A stretch of 32,718 bases of DNA from Acetobacteraceae bacterium (GCA_025352375.1 JANXTL010000034.1:1-32718), one strand, 5' to 3'; shown: positions 24,294 through 32,718, numbered from the stretch's first letter. The notes: generated from the sequence alone by a model not told the origin. Numbers and translations: made by a program.

Positions 24294-26105
24294 ATGACAA
24301 TATCCGATCATCGTCCACTGTCCCGGCGGTCGTTGCTGCAGGCTATGACCGCGCTGGCGGGCGCTGCCGCGCTGCCGACCCTCGGCGCGCGACGCGCGCT
24401 AGCCACCATGCCGGACCTGCCGGCCAATTTCGGCAAGGGCCGGAGCATCGCGATCGTCGGCGCCGGCGTGGCCGGCCTGACCGCCGGCTGGAAACTGGCC
24501 AATGCCGGGTTTAAGGTCACCATCTACGAAGGCGACAGCCGCTATGGCGGGCGCAGCCTGACGCCGCGTCCGGTTCGCGCCGCCTATCGCGACTGGTGGT
24601 TCAACAAATACAATCCGGAACGGCTGTTTCCGAACATGTATGTATCGACATACCACGAAGACGAACGCAGCCCCGATCCGGCTCCGCAAATCTGCCAGTT
24701 CGATGACCCCCTCTGGAACCCGAACAGCGGCCGATCGCCGGTCGAGCTGTTCCTCAACGCCGGTCCGGGCCGCATCCCCAGCGATCACGTGGCGTTGATC
24801 CGGTTGTGCCAACAGACCGGCGTCGCGCTGGAACCGTATATCTTCCAGTCCAACTACAACCTGCTGCAGAGCCCAACCTTCGCCAATGGTGCGCCCGTTG
24901 CGTACAACAAGGTCAACTACAGCGCGCGCGGTCAGGTCGCCGAGATGCTGGCGAAGGCGATCGCCGAGGACACGCAGTTGTCGGCCGAGTTTCGCAAGCA
25001 GATGCTGAACCTGCTGCAGCAGATGGGCGATCTGAACGCGCAGAACCAGCTCAAGGATTCAACCCGCATGGGCTACAGCCACCTGCCCGGAGGGTGGCGG
25101 GATGCGCCAATCGCCAATCCGGCCGTACCGTTGCAGCAGACGCTGGATTCGGGATTTGCCGGCGGCGGCAACCCCGAAACGTCCCCCGGTTCGTTCCTGT
25201 ACAATGCCGACAATATCGACTGGCAGAATTCGTTGATGCAGCCGATCGGCGGCATGGACCGGGTGTGGCAGCGGCTGCTGGTCCAGCCGGTACCGACCGG
25301 CAGCTTGCAGCTACGGTCAGGGGATCCGCGCGGCCGCGGGCTTCAGGCGCGCGACGGCGGCGGCAAGGGCGTGCGCCGCTTTGTCGGCGATCTCGTGCTG
25401 CTCAATCACCGGATCGCCGGCATCCACGAAACCTCGAAAGCGAACATCCGTATCGATTTCGTCGTGACCGATCCGGTCGGCGGCAAGAGCACGACCGGCA
25501 GCGAAACCTTCGATTTCTGCTTCTCCAGCATGGCACCGAACCTGTTGGCGAAGACACCGACGTCGCTGTCGCCGGAATTCAATGCATGGCTCGCGAAAGT
25601 CGATCAGACCCCCGCGATCAAAGTCGGCTGGCAAGGACGCACCCGCTTCTGGGAGCGGGAGAATAACATCTACGGCGGGATCAGCTGGACCAAGGATATC
25701 ATCGGTCAGATCTGGTACCCGTCGGAGGATTTCAACGCCTCCACCGGCGTCCTGACCGGCGCCTATAATCGTGGTCCGGGCGCGGTGACATTCGGTAACT
25801 ATAAACAAAAGGAACGTATCGCCGCGGCCCTGCACGGCGGATCGCTTCTGCACGCGGATTTCGCGGCCAAGGTCTACGCCGACAAGGGCCTCACCATTGC
25901 CTGGCACTACATGCCGTTCCAGGTGGGTGGCTGGGCCAGCGACACGGCCAATACCCAGCCGGATGTCTACCGGGCCATCACCGACCTGCCGCGGGGCCGT
26001 CTGTATCTGGCCGGCGACGCCTGGAGTTACCTGCCGGGCTGGCAGGAAGGCGCCATTACCTCGGTTTATGAGGCGATCGGGGCGTTGGCAAAGGTGCACG
26101 GGTAA
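24294..26105 (+). CDS. Tat-exported flavin monoamine/L-amino acid oxidase-like protein
   Basis: The 603-residue product opens with a twin-arginine signal (PLSRRSLLQAMTALAGAAAL, likely cleavage after RRALA near 37). The FAD-binding Rossmann motif SIAIVGAGVAGLTAGWKLANAGFKVTIYEGDSRYGGRS follows, and the C-terminus has the FAD/substrate block GRLYLAGDAWSYLPGWQEGAITSVYEAIGAL, typical of L-amino acid oxidases. These oxidise amines or amino acids to imines or 2-oxo acids with release of H2O2 and ammonia; a Tat leader suggests a periplasmic, prefolded FAD enzyme. The ATG at 24294 lacks a clear ribosome site; a GTG at 24234 would add 20 residues but overlaps the promoter. Substrate unknown. Confidence 0.87.
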   Translation: MTISDHRPLSRRSLLQAMTALAGAAALPTLGARRALATMPDLPANFGKGRSIAIVGAGVAGLTAGWKLANAGFKVTIYEGDSRYGGRSLTPRPVRAAYRDWWFNKYNPERLFPNMYVSTYHEDERSPDPAPQICQFDDPLWNPNSGRSPVELFLNAGPGRIPSDHVALIRLCQQTGVALEPYIFQSNYNLLQSPTFANGAPVAYNKVNYSARGQVAEMLAKAIAEDTQLSAEFRKQMLNLLQQMGDLNAQNQLKDSTRMGYSHLPGGWRDAPIANPAVPLQQTLDSGFAGGGNPETSPGSFLYNADNIDWQNSLMQPIGGMDRVWQRLLVQPVPTGSLQLRSGDPRGRGLQARDGGGKGVRRFVGDLVLLNHRIAGIHETSKANIRIDFVVTDPVGGKSTTGSETFDFCFSSMAPNLLAKTPTSLSPEFNAWLAKVDQTPAIKVGWQGRTRFWERENNIYGGISWTKDIIGQIWYPSEDFNASTGVLTGAYNRGPGAVTFGNYKQKERIAAALHGGSLLHADFAAKVYADKGLTIAWHYMPFQVGGWASDTANTQPDVYRAITDLPRGRLYLAGDAWSYLPGWQEGAITSVYEAIGALAKVHG

Positions 26106-26112
26106 CGCAAGA

Positions 26113-26133
26113 GCCACCGCTTCCGGAGGTGGC
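26113..26133. terminator. Hairpin between convergent genes
   Basis: GCCACC and GGTGGC form a 6-bp G/C stem with a 9-base loop, 8 bases after the oxidase stop and 22 bases before the end of the VOC gene. There is no T-run, so it is at best a weak two-way terminator. Confidence 0.3.
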
Positions 26134-26155
26134 CCGCGATCGAGGTGCGGGCGTC

Positions 26156-26620
26156 CTAACGCGCCTCCCCATACCCCTCCGTCGGGTTCAACGACCGCCC
26201 TTCCCCCAACAACCCCACCCCCGGCACATGGTTCAATTCCAGCCGTATCCCATCCGGGTCCTCGAACAGCACCGAGTAATACCCCGGAGCCCAGCTATTC
26301 TCCCCAGGCCCCCGAACGATCGTCGCCCCCATCTCCCGCAGCAGCGCGGCGCACCGGTCCACATCCTCCCGCGTGCGCGCCCGCACGCAAATGTGGTGCA
26401 GGCCGACGCGGGGCTGCACGAACCGCTCCCCCGCGTACTGGGGATCGCACGGCTCGATCCCAATCGCCGTGCGCCCGCCGACCCAGTAGCAAAATTTGTC
26501 GCCGTCGAAGACCGGCTTCATGCCCATCGCGGTGCACAGCCGTCCGTAGAACAACCGAGCAGCCTCGAACTGGCTGACGGTCAGGATGACGTGCGCCATG
26601 CCGTTGATATCGATGTTCAT
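26156..26620 (-). CDS. VOC-family (glyoxalase/dioxygenase-fold) protein
   Basis: The 154-residue product has one complete pair of beta-alpha-beta-beta-beta modules. The first begins MAHVILTVSQFEAARLFYGRLC, with its metal-side His 10; the second begins GLHHICVRARTREDVDRCAALLREMGA and ends YYSVLFEDPDGIRLELNHVPG, with the His and Glu expected to complete the metal site. The family includes glyoxalase I, dioxygenases and antibiotic-resistance proteins; no specific reaction can be named. GGAG stands 6 bases before the ATG. It is divergent from another VOC gene that begins at 26890. Confidence 0.85.
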   Translation of the reverse strand: MNIDINGMAHVILTVSQFEAARLFYGRLCTAMGMKPVFDGDKFCYWVGGRTAIGIEPCDPQYAGERFVQPRVGLHHICVRARTREDVDRCAALLREMGATIVRGPGENSWAPGYYSVLFEDPDGIRLELNHVPGVGLLGEGRSLNPTEGYGEAR

Positions 26621-26889
26621 CTCAAGCTCCGTGGTAGGGGCGCGATATAACCCATCCGATTTTGCTTGGCGCGAAAAATCCGCCGGGCTGGAAACCGGCT
26701 TATGAACACTGAGTGCCCGTCCAACATACCAGTCCCATACTTCGTTTTTAGCGGAATAGGGCGCAATGCATGGAATCGGTACCGCCTGACCTCATGCAAC
26801 CTGAACACGAGGGAACCATCAACCCCTTGCAGCCGGCCGCCGACCCGACGCAGTATCCTCCATCCGTCCCAAAAGCAGGAGAAGCCAAG

Positions 26890-27438
26890 ATGACCGAAAG
26901 AAGCAAAGGCAAAATCCGCCACTTCGCGTTCAGCGTGAAAGACCCGTGGGAGACCGCGGAGTTCTACAAGGACGTCATGGGGTTGGAGGAAGTGTCCGAA
27001 CTCGACGGCCCGCTGGCCGAGGGCATCTTCCTGACCGACGGCGTGGTCAACCTCGCGCTGCTCCACTTCAAGGACGAAGAAGCCTCTCAGGGGTTCGGCA
27101 CCGAGTATGTCGGCTTGCACCACATCGGCTTCTGGGTGGACGACGTCGTCAAGTCCTCGAAACAGGCTGTCGAGGCCGGCGCCAAGTGGATGATGGGCGA
27201 CGTCAGCAACCCGCATGGATACGAAGTGAAGCACTGGGACCTGTCTGGCATCGTCTTCGACGTCGCCGAACACGGCTGGGCCGGCGCGCAGAAGAACCCG
27301 GGGGAGGCCGACAATCAGACTCATCCCAACCCGCACCGCCGCCTCGCAAAGTTCGACGAACGCCGGGACGCCGCCCACAAGGCGCATCTGGCCCGTAAGG
27401 CCGCGCAGTCCCAGGTGTTGGCGCAAGCGGCGGAGTAA
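26890..27438 (+). CDS. VOC-family protein with a charged C-terminal tail
   Basis: The 182-residue product has two VOC modules: [28 protein letters not shown] and [28 protein letters not shown], with the metal-type residues H10 and H79 or H80 and a late [16 protein letters not shown]. After the fold comes a basic/acidic helix-rich tail ([27 protein letters not shown]) not typical of simple glyoxalases. AGGAG with an 8-base spacing precedes the ATG. A frame running upstream to 26770 (MESVPPDLMQ...) is not supported. It ends 4 bases from the convergent CoxG-like gene. Substrate unknown. Confidence 0.85.
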   Translation: MTERSKGKIRHFAFSVKDPWETAEFYKDVMGLEEVSELDGPLAEGIFLTDGVVNLALLHFKDEEASQGFGTEYVGLHHIGFWVDDVVKSSKQAVEAGAKWMMGDVSNPHGYEVKHWDLSGIVFDVAEHGWAGAQKNPGEADNQTHPNPHRRLAKFDERRDAAHKAHLARKAAQSQVLAQAAE

Positions 27439-27442
27439 CGCC

Positions 27443-28033
27443 TTACCGCCCGGTTCCGAAGATCCGGCCGAGCCGGGCGAGATAGGCCTTCACCACCACC
27501 CAGAACAGGCTGCCCGCAGACAAGGCGGGCGCGGGGGACAGTGGAGCCGTCGGTGCCGGCGTTTCCGCAACAACCTCATCCTTCGCGAACTCGGCTGTAG
27601 CGCGCTTGGCGAAATCCGCCATGATCGCGTTCGCCACCGCGATCCCGCCGGTGCGAGCGAAATCGGCCAGCACGCCGCCGAGTTCCGCATCCGACGCGAC
27701 TTTAACAATCGTCGCCGGCTTTTCCGATGCCGGATCGTCGCGCAGCGTAAACAATACCTTCACGCCAATCCGAGCCGCCCGCATGTCGGCGGCGCCACGT
27801 CCGTGCACGCTGCCGGTCAGCGCGCCGAAGTCGAAATCGACCGTTGCCTTGCCGCTGAACTTGATCCTCTTCGGGCCGAACGACACCACCATGCCGCCTG
27901 GCCACGATCCGTCCTCGTTCTGCGCCTCCAACACCGCGCCTGGCATACAGGCCGACATGCGCGGCACGTCGGCGAACCGGCGGATAACATCCGCTGGCTT
28001 GCCGGGAACGCTGAACTCGCCCTCGAAATGCAT
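27443..28033 (-). CDS. CoxG-like SRPBCC protein with membrane anchor
   Basis: The 196-residue product opens [36 protein letters not shown], the classic start of CO dehydrogenase subunit G (CoxG). The lipid-binding SRPBCC fold runs to about residue 145, ending with [27 protein letters not shown] Pro/Ala linker and a hydrophobic/basic end ([21 protein letters not shown]) suggest membrane attachment. In mycobacterial CO dehydrogenase CoxG carries menaquinone between membrane and enzyme. Here it stands 6 bases after a ThDP enzyme gene, while the only molybdenum hydroxylase of the window is 16 kb away, so its partner is uncertain. Confidence 0.88.
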   Translation of the reverse strand: MHFEGEFSVPGKPADVIRRFADVPRMSACMPGAVLEAQNEDGSWPGGMVVSFGPKRIKFSGKATVDFDFGALTGSVHGRGAADMRAARIGVKVLFTLRDDPASEKPATIVKVASDAELGGVLADFARTGGIAVANAIMADFAKRATAEFAKDEVVAETPAPTAPLSPAPALSAGSLFWVVVKAYLARLGRIFGTGR

Positions 28034-28039
28034 TTTTGT

Positions 28040-29710
28040 CTATGCCGGCTGACGCAGCAGCGGCGCCATGCTCGGAATGCCGTGATGCACCTTGGCGTAG
28101 GGGTCGGACGGTGTCGTGGACGACACTCGGGCGTCGATGAGGTACAACCCGCCTTTGGCCAGACCGGCCTGGATCGCGCCGCCGATCTGATCGACCGTGT
28201 CCAACTTCACCCCATCGCCGCCGAACGCTTTCGCCAGCGCGACGAAATCCGGGGATTCCCATTGTGCCAGTTTCTCATTGAAGCCTTTGGCGGTCAGCTT
28301 ATGTACCTCGGCACCGTAACCTTCGTCGTTCCAGACCACCAACGTGATTTGCAGCTTCTCGCGAACGATGGTTTCCAGCTCCTGGATGTTGAACATCATG
28401 GAGCCATCGCCCTCGATCGCGACGTGCTGGCGGCCGGGATTACCGGCGGCGGTGCCGATCATGACGCCCAGGCCCTGACCCACGGCGCCGAAGTTGTAGG
28501 AGTATTGGATCTCGGCGCCGGCCGGCAGCGGCATGTACATGCCGACCCAGGAGAAGAAATGTCCCGCGCCGCAGGTGACCAGCACGTTCTTCGGCAGTGC
28601 CGCGCCCAGTTTCCGCGCGAGCGCCCGAGGGTCCAGCCCATCGGCCGGCGGCGTGAAAACATGGTCCGGTGCATCCAGGATCGCGCGGCTTTCCGCTGTG
28701 CGCATGCCGGTCTTGCGGACCTGGCGGGATTCCAGGGCCTCGTTGATCGCCGCAACGGCTTTCTTCGCGTCGGCCTGAACGTACAGCCCCGGAATGACCC
28801 CGATTTCTTCGGGCATCGGGCGAATGTCGATGCGGGCGACCTCGGCCGAGGGGAACATCAGCCCGCCTTCGGTCGTGTAATAACCAAGCTCCGCGCCCAC
28901 CCCCAACACGAAATCGGCGTCGGCGAGCAAGCGTTCGGCGGGTTCGGCGGCGAACGCGCCGGAGATGCCGACGTTCCATTCATGCCCCGCGAACAACCCC
29001 TTGCCTTGCAACGACGTCGCCAGCAGCGCCCCCGTGCGCTCCCCGAGTTTCAACAATTCGTCCTTGGCGCCGGAGATCATCGCACCGCGCCCGGCCACGA
29101 TCACGGGGCGTTCGGCGGCCACCAGCTTCGCAATGACCTCGTCCAGAATATCCGGCGCCGGGGTTTCCATGCGCTTGGGCAGAAACTGCCAGGACGGGCG
29201 GTAGTCGTAGTCCCAGTCGATGCTCGCTTCCTGCAGGTCCATCGGCAGATTGAGCAGCACGGGGCAGCGGTTGATACGCGCGCTGTAGAAGGCTTCGGCG
29301 ATTTCTTCGGCCATGTTGTCGGCGCTGGTGACCGTGAAGAAACGGGTGTTGCAGGATTCGACGAACCGCCTCTGATCCATCGTCTGGGTCTTGTTCTTCG
29401 ATCCCGGCGCGATCTCGCCGGCGACGATCACGACCGGGGTCTTGCCGCGGTAGGCGGCGATCATCGACGTGCCGCACTGGGTGATGCCAGGTCCGCAGGT
29501 CACCATGCAGACGCCGACCTTGCCGGTGGTGCGCGCATACCCATCGGCCGCCGAGACCGCCATCGACTCATGCCGGGTCGAGAACGCGCGCACCTTCGGA
29601 TCGCGGCAGATGGCGCCCCAGAGCCACATGTTGCCGTCGCCCATCAGGCCGAAGAAATCCGTCACGCCCTCGGCGATCAGGGACTGGGCGATGGCTTCAT
29701 AGACTTTCAT
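28040..29710 (-). CDS. ThDP-binding enzyme of the acetolactate synthase/benzoylformate decarboxylase superfamily
   Basis: The 556-residue product has the N-terminal domain with the catalytic Glu in [18 protein letters not shown], the central domain ([22 protein letters not shown]) and the C-terminal ThDP/Mg site [21 protein letters not shown] followed by VVWNDEGYG (GDG...ND, with Asp in place of the second Asn). The reaction is probably decarboxylation or C-C ligation of a 2-oxo acid, unspecified. The start is ATG at 29710 with GGGGAAGAG upstream, although a long frame continues to 30748 without support. It is followed by the CoxG-like gene in an apparent operon and is divergent from the endolysin-like gene. 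Confidence 0.88.
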   Translation of the reverse strand: MKVYEAIAQSLIAEGVTDFFGLMGDGNMWLWGAICRDPKVRAFSTRHESMAVSAADGYARTTGKVGVCMVTCGPGITQCGTSMIAAYRGKTPVVIVAGEIAPGSKNKTQTMDQRRFVESCNTRFFTVTSADNMAEEIAEAFYSARINRCPVLLNLPMDLQEASIDWDYDYRPSWQFLPKRMETPAPDILDEVIAKLVAAERPVIVAGRGAMISGAKDELLKLGERTGALLATSLQGKGLFAGHEWNVGISGAFAAEPAERLLADADFVLGVGAELGYYTTEGGLMFPSAEVARIDIRPMPEEIGVIPGLYVQADAKKAVAAINEALESRQVRKTGMRTAESRAILDAPDHVFTPPADGLDPRALARKLGAALPKNVLVTCGAGHFFSWVGMYMPLPAGAEIQYSYNFGAVGQGLGVMIGTAAGNPGRQHVAIEGDGSMMFNIQELETIVREKLQITLVVWNDEGYGAEVHKLTAKGFNEKLAQWESPDFVALAKAFGGDGVKLDTVDQIGGAIQAGLAKGGLYLIDARVSSTTPSDPYAKVHHGIPSMAPLLRQPA

Positions 29711-29789
29711 GGTGGCTCTTCCCCTGGGGATTGGTGGTGTTGGCCTGTCTTCCCCGTGCTCGGCGTTGGGGTCAAGAGTGGCTCGGTCA

Positions 29790-29818
29790 TTGACCGTTCC
29801 CGACCGCCGGTGCTTAGT
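29790..29818 (+). promoter_or_regulatory. Promoter candidate for the endolysin-like gene
   Basis: TTGACC (29790-29795) and CTTAGT (29813-29818) are 17 bases apart. Transcription would start near 29826, which favours the ATG at 29846 (with its own ribosome site) over the one at 29831. Confidence 0.4.
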
Positions 29819-29845
29819 TACCGAAGTGTCATGGAAGGACGTCCG

Positions 29846-30721
29846 ATGTTCGTACTTCGCCACAACGCACCCAATGCGGGTCAAGCCGGCTATGCCGATG
29901 CCGTCGCCCTCTGGCAACAATTTCTCATCGACCGCGGGTTGGATCGTCCGGTCGTGGGCGGAACCCAGCGGGAGCTGACCGCCGATCGCGACTTCGGCGC
30001 AATCACGGACCAGGCAACCAAGGATTTTCAGGCCGCCAACGGATTGGAAGCAGACGGCGAGGTCGGCGAGGGCACCTACAAGGCCGCGATAAAGCTGGGT
30101 TTCGTCCCCGGTCCAGAACCGGAGGCGGCTGCCGACACCGGCATGACAGACCAGATAGTCCTCCTGAAGGCGGCCTTCACCGAGTTTGCCGTGACCAACC
30201 CCATGGAACGGGCCGGCATCGCCGCGATCAACCTCGGCGAGAGCGGAATGAGGCCCCGAACCGAGGGCGGCTGGAGCGGTACATCCAACGACCGTATCCG
30301 AACCGTCTTCGGCAGCCGCGTTGCCGATCTGTCTGACGAGGAACTGGATCGAATCAAAGCGTCCGATGAGGATTTCTTCGACCTCGTCTATGGCGGCGCG
30401 TTCGGCCGAGCGAATTTGGGCAACACGGAACCGGGCGACGGATTTAAATATCGCGGACGCGGGCTGAACCAATTGACCGGACGCGGCAATTACGCACGCT
30501 ACGGCAAGCTGTTGAAAAATGTCGATCTGATTGGCAATCCGGACCTGGCGAACGATCCCGCGACCGCCGCTCGGATCTCCGTCGTGTATATGAAGGACCG
30601 GATTAAATCGGGCAGCAACTGGGAAGCCATGAAACGCGCGGTCGGCAATGCCGTCGCGTCCACCGAGGCTGTGAAGGACGCCGCTTTCGCCAAATTCCAA
30701 GCGGACGGCACGTTCGTTTGA
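29846..30721 (+). CDS. Peptidoglycan-binding/GH19 endolysin-like protein, no signal peptide
   Basis: The 291-residue product has a peptidoglycan-binding domain (about 10-85: [15 protein letters not shown]...[28 protein letters not shown]) and then a GH19 chitinase/endolysin domain (about 105-291). The catalytic region is INLGESGM (Glu 132), and the family's motif [21 protein letters not shown] lies at about 200-220. Such enzymes cleave beta-1,4 links in chitin or peptidoglycan. No signal peptide is visible, as in phage endolysins and some secretion effectors. GGAAGGA 7 bases before the ATG at 29846 decides the start over 29831. No holin or other phage gene is adjacent. Confidence 0.87.
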   Translation: MFVLRHNAPNAGQAGYADAVALWQQFLIDRGLDRPVVGGTQRELTADRDFGAITDQATKDFQAANGLEADGEVGEGTYKAAIKLGFVPGPEPEAAADTGMTDQIVLLKAAFTEFAVTNPMERAGIAAINLGESGMRPRTEGGWSGTSNDRIRTVFGSRVADLSDEELDRIKASDEDFFDLVYGGAFGRANLGNTEPGDGFKYRGRGLNQLTGRGNYARYGKLLKNVDLIGNPDLANDPATAARISVVYMKDRIKSGSNWEAMKRAVGNAVASTEAVKDAAFAKFQADGTFV

Positions 30722-30891
30722 CGGCCGTTGGCCACGGTCTTTTCCCACCGCGACGTAATGATGGGTGAAATCGGCGAAGGTGCCATAAGCGACTTCCGTC
30801 GCAGCGAGCGGTTACTGTGTTGCGTACCATGCGCGATCCAGACGAAAGGGCGCCGGCAGGTCATTCACGGTACCGTTGCAAATATTGATCG

Positions 30892-31212
30892 TTAAGTTTC
30901 GGCCTGGCGCAACTCCACCGGCTTCCCGTGCGGGGTGTGGCGGTAGGCGTCCCCCCAGGCGTCGGTCCGGCGGTCCAACGCCGCACGCTCGGTCAGCCCC
31001 TTGGCCAGACTCAGACGTTCCAGCGCCGTCAGCCAATGCTCGTAGTAGCGGGAGCCATCATCGTCCCCAGCCTCCCGCAGCACCGCGCCCAGCGTTTCGG
31101 CCCATTCCGTCGCGGTGAAATAACCGGCCTGCCGCAGTTGCACCGCCAGGGCGAAGGCCTGCGCCTGCCAGGGTTCGGCGAAAACGGGGTCGGCTTCATC
31201 ATGCGGGTTCAA
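30892..31212 (-). CDS. Nitrile hydratase accessory protein (P14K-type activator)
   Basis: The 106-residue product matches the small beta-subunit-like activators of cobalt nitrile hydratases: FAEPWQAQAFALAVQLRQAGYFTATEWAETLGAVL, then SRYYEHWLTALERLSLAKGL and DAYRHTPHGKPVEL. It loads cobalt into the alpha subunit by exchange of alpha between complexes (self-subunit swapping). The start is TTG at 31212, inside the beta gene, 14 bases overlapping; GGGAGG stands 7-8 bases upstream and no ATG or GTG fits the frame, so the unusual start is well supported. It is the third gene of the nitrile hydratase operon. Confidence 0.87.
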   Translation of the reverse strand: MNPHDEADPVFAEPWQAQAFALAVQLRQAGYFTATEWAETLGAVLREAGDDDGSRYYEHWLTALERLSLAKGLTERAALDRRTDAWGDAYRHTPHGKPVELRQAET

Positions 31213-31858
31213 GGTAGTCCTCCCACAGGTCCAGGCTGACCGTATCCGCCGCGTTGGCCGCGTCGCCCCAGAGTTCTCGGGCCGTGAAGCGCACGGTGTA
31301 AAGCGGTTGCGGTGCTTCCCCGGCGAAATGCGCGTTGGAGTCCGGGTAGACATGCGCGCCGTGGTACCGCGTGACAATGCCAAGCCGACCGCGCGCGTAG
31401 CGGGGCAGCCTGGTGTGACCCTCGGGGTTGATGTTGCGGGCCCGAATCTCGTCGCCGGCCGTGAAGCGGGGCTGCGCGGCAATCTTCCGCTCGTAGGAGT
31501 GAACCGATGCGAGGAGTTTCGCACCCATCTCACCCGTAACCGGAGGGGTGGCCACTTCGGTCCCTTCCGCCTTGTGCCCGCTGGCCAGTTCCTCAGGCGT
31601 GATCTGACCGGCGTCGAGCAGCCGGTTCGTCAGCGCCGCGAACCATTTTTCGAAATAGGTCCAGCGCAGGTAATCGACCGGCGGCAGGCGCTCCAGCGAG
31701 TGCCGGCCCGAGTCGATGTTCACCTGTCCCCATGCGGCGATCAGCTGGACCATCCCGCGCACCGGCCCTTCCCAGGGGGCGTGAAACACCGGCTCATGCG
31801 GGTCGTACACGACCGGCCCGAAGCCGTGCATCCCGCCCATGTCATGCACCCCGTTCAT
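31199..31858 (-). CDS. nthB: Nitrile hydratase beta subunit
   Basis: The 219-residue product starts [20 protein letters not shown], the standard beta-subunit N-terminus, and contains [52 protein letters not shown] and the C-terminal SH3-like barrel ([43 protein letters not shown]...[14 protein letters not shown]). It pairs with alpha to form the heterodimer that hydrates nitriles to amides. The ATG overlaps the alpha stop (ATGA at 31858-31855), and the 3' end overlaps the accessory gene by 14 bases. Length and motifs are normal. Confidence 0.95.
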   Translation of the reverse strand: MNGVHDMGGMHGFGPVVYDPHEPVFHAPWEGPVRGMVQLIAAWGQVNIDSGRHSLERLPPVDYLRWTYFEKWFAALTNRLLDAGQITPEELASGHKAEGTEVATPPVTGEMGAKLLASVHSYERKIAAQPRFTAGDEIRARNINPEGHTRLPRYARGRLGIVTRYHGAHVYPDSNAHFAGEAPQPLYTVRFTARELWGDAANAADTVSLDLWEDYLEPA

Positions 31859-32514
31859 GGCACGATCCCCTTGGGTGCGGGCCCCTTGGGTGCGGGGACC
31901 TTGACGATGCCGACCATGGAATCGCGCGTGACCAATTCTGTCAGCGCGTCTTCGTCCATGCCCTCGGTGCCCGTGGGACGTTCCGGAACGACCAGATACC
32001 GGACCTCCGCCGTGGAGTCCCAGACATGCACCGCGACTCCTTCGTCCAACGTCGTGCCGAAATCTTTCAGCACCCCGCGCGGATCGATCACCGCCCGCGA
32101 TCGGTAGGCGGAGGATTTGTACCAAACCGGCGGCAGTCCGAGCAGGCTCCAGGGGTAGCAGGAGCACAAGGTGCAAACGACCAGGTTGTGCACATCGGGC
32201 GTATTTTCCACCGCGATCATGTGCGGCCGTTCCGAACCGGGAAAGTCGATCTCCGCGATCGCCGCCGTCGCATCCGCCAGCAGCCGCGCCCTATACGCCG
32301 GGTCAGTCCAGGCTCGGGCCACGACCCGAGCGCCGTTGCGGGGGCCGATCTTGGTTTCGTAGGCATCGACGATGGCGTCCAGCGCGGCCGGGTCGACCAG
32401 GCCTTTTTCCACCAGCAGGGATTCCAGCGCCTTGACCCGCAGCGCGGTGGTGGAGGGAACTTCCTGACCGTGGTCATGATCGTGATGGTGGTGATGGTGG
32501 GGATCGCTGCTCAT
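31855..32514 (-). CDS. nthA: Nitrile hydratase alpha subunit, cobalt type, with His-rich N-terminus
   Basis: The 219-residue product has the metal-binding claw VCTLCSC (Cys 114, 117, 119) in [33 protein letters not shown]. Thr in CTLCSC marks the cobalt type; iron enzymes have CSLCSC. Two of the cysteines are oxidised in mature enzymes. The N-terminus [17 protein letters not shown] carries eight His within 12 residues, a likely metal-collecting tail outside the conserved fold (from about residue 20). The C-terminus has a duplicated PAPKG. GAGGAG is 10 bases before the ATG. It is the first gene of the alpha-beta-activator operon; an amidase is not in the window. Confidence 0.96.
   Translation of the reverse strand: MSSDPHHHHHHDHDHGQEVPSTTALRVKALESLLVEKGLVDPAALDAIVDAYETKIGPRNGARVVARAWTDPAYRARLLADATAAIAEIDFPGSERPHMIAVENTPDVHNLVVCTLCSCYPWSLLGLPPVWYKSSAYRSRAVIDPRGVLKDFGTTLDEGVAVHVWDSTAEVRYLVVPERPTGTEGMDEDALTELVTRDSMVGIVKVPAPKGPAPKGIVP
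31867..31896. repeat. 15-bp tandem duplication at the 3' end of the alpha subunit gene
   Basis: The 15-mer CCCCTTGGGTGCGGG (plus strand) occurs twice without a gap, adding an in-frame repeat of five residues ([10 protein letters not shown]) to the alpha C-terminus. Both copies are identical, which points to a young slippage duplication. Confidence 0.85.
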
Positions 32515-32572
32515 ATCGTTAGCTCCTCGTCCGCTGCCGACCAATCGGATAGCATCTGCCGGGACCAGGACG

Positions 32573-32601
32573 ATAATCGCTGGATTTATCGGCTGTGGCA
32601 A
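32573..32601 (-). promoter_or_regulatory. Promoter candidate for the nitrile hydratase operon
   Basis: On the minus strand TTGCCA (32601-32596) and GATTAT (32578-32573) are 17 bases apart, about 60 bases before the alpha ATG. The -35 lies inside a 25-bp tandem duplication, so a second copy of TTGCCA stands 25 bases farther out. Confidence 0.45.
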
Positions 32602-32644
32602 ACACATCGGCCGGAGGCCGTGGCAAACACATCGGCCGGAGGCC
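32595..32644. repeat. 25-bp perfect tandem duplication
   Basis: Two adjacent identical 25-bp units starting GTGGCAAACACATCGG (32595-32619 and 32620-32644). The unit length is not a multiple of three, so it would shift any frame crossing it. It overlaps the likely -35 of the nitrile hydratase promoter. Confidence 0.9.
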
Positions 32645-32718
32645 CAAGCTGCCAGAAACCTGGACCTTCGACTGGCGGGACCGCCCGAAGGAAGCGATCC
32701 GCCAAATCCTCGGATACC
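32595..32718 (+). CDS. Possible N-terminal part of a gene leaving the right edge
   Basis: In one plus-strand frame the sequence after the 25-bp duplication reads like protein ([20 protein letters not shown], then AIRQILGY to the edge) and stays open to the window end. A GTG at 32595 could start it but has no ribosome site, and the duplication upstream shifts the frame. A second frame is also open, so this is a weak call. No family recognised. Confidence 0.25.
   Translation, partial: MANTSAGGRGKHIGRRPKLPETWTFDWRDRPKEAIRQILGY

Noticed and set aside
28040-30748. Very long open frames on both strands (minus to 30748, plus from 27803)
   Set aside because: Only the parts that match the ThDP enzyme (ending at its ATG 29710) and the endolysin-like protein (from 29846) are protein-like. 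The rest is the complementary frame of a high-GC gene.
32595-32644. CRISPR-like repeat
   Set aside because: Only two units, directly adjacent with no spacer, and no cas genes.

Overview
The window looks like chromosomal DNA of a high-GC alphaproteobacterium, most likely in or near the Acetobacteraceae/Rhodospirillales. The reasons are a MucR/Ros zinc-finger regulator, an alphaproteobacterial COQ9-type protein, a GAAC-N7-GAAC LexA-type operator, a RIME-like palindromic repeat, and an lgt/MidA-type methyltransferase gene pair. This placement is inference; there is no rRNA or other phylogenetic marker. I see no tRNA, rRNA, CRISPR array or intact transposase.

Left part (1-9240). A partial unknown gene runs off the left edge behind a candidate LexA box. 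After a gene-poor stretch come a DUF3800 protein and comM (minus strand), a Gfo/Idh/MocA oxidoreductase and a MucR regulator with a His-rich linker (plus), then a TPR-glycosyltransferase-like protein and a ThDP-dependent synthase (minus). A stand-alone Lrp/AsnC ligand-binding domain and a small lipoprotein diverge from the synthase. Three copies of one 117-bp double-hairpin element lie here. The middle copy sits exactly between the synthase stop codon and the TPR gene start codon. Removing it with one TA recreates a coupled TAATG junction preceded by GGAGG, so it reads as a recent TA-targeting MITE insertion.

Middle part (9240-21400). This holds an orphan form-II CoxL-type molybdenum hydroxylase, a GT87 membrane glycosyltransferase, and a CUT1-type ABC importer (Tat-exported binding protein plus two permeases, no ATPase in the window). 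A long minus-strand run follows: UbiK, YbjN-domain protein, ProC, COQ9 family, then ATPase and permease of a NitT/TauT-type importer (no binding protein in the window), and a GT-C-type membrane protein. Overlapping or almost touching genes (ATGA, TAATG) suggest translational coupling.

Right part (21400-32718). hldD, lgt and a MidA/NDUFAF7-type methyltransferase overlap end to end; the hldD promoter geometry suggests a leaderless mRNA. Then come a Tat-exported flavin amine oxidase, two VOC proteins, a CoxG-like SRPBCC protein cotranscribed with a second ThDP enzyme, and a signal-less peptidoglycan-binding/GH19 endolysin-like protein. A complete cobalt-type nitrile hydratase operon (alpha, beta, P14K-like activator) follows, with a His-rich alpha N-terminus. 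Small tandem duplications lie in the alpha-subunit tail (15 bp) and upstream of the operon, touching its likely -35 box (25 bp).

Most of the window is ordinary metabolic and envelope genes. The best candidates for something undescribed are the 117-bp element and its insertion into a start/stop overlap, the possibly SOS-controlled gene at the left edge, and the two His-rich proteins (MucR and nitrile hydratase alpha).
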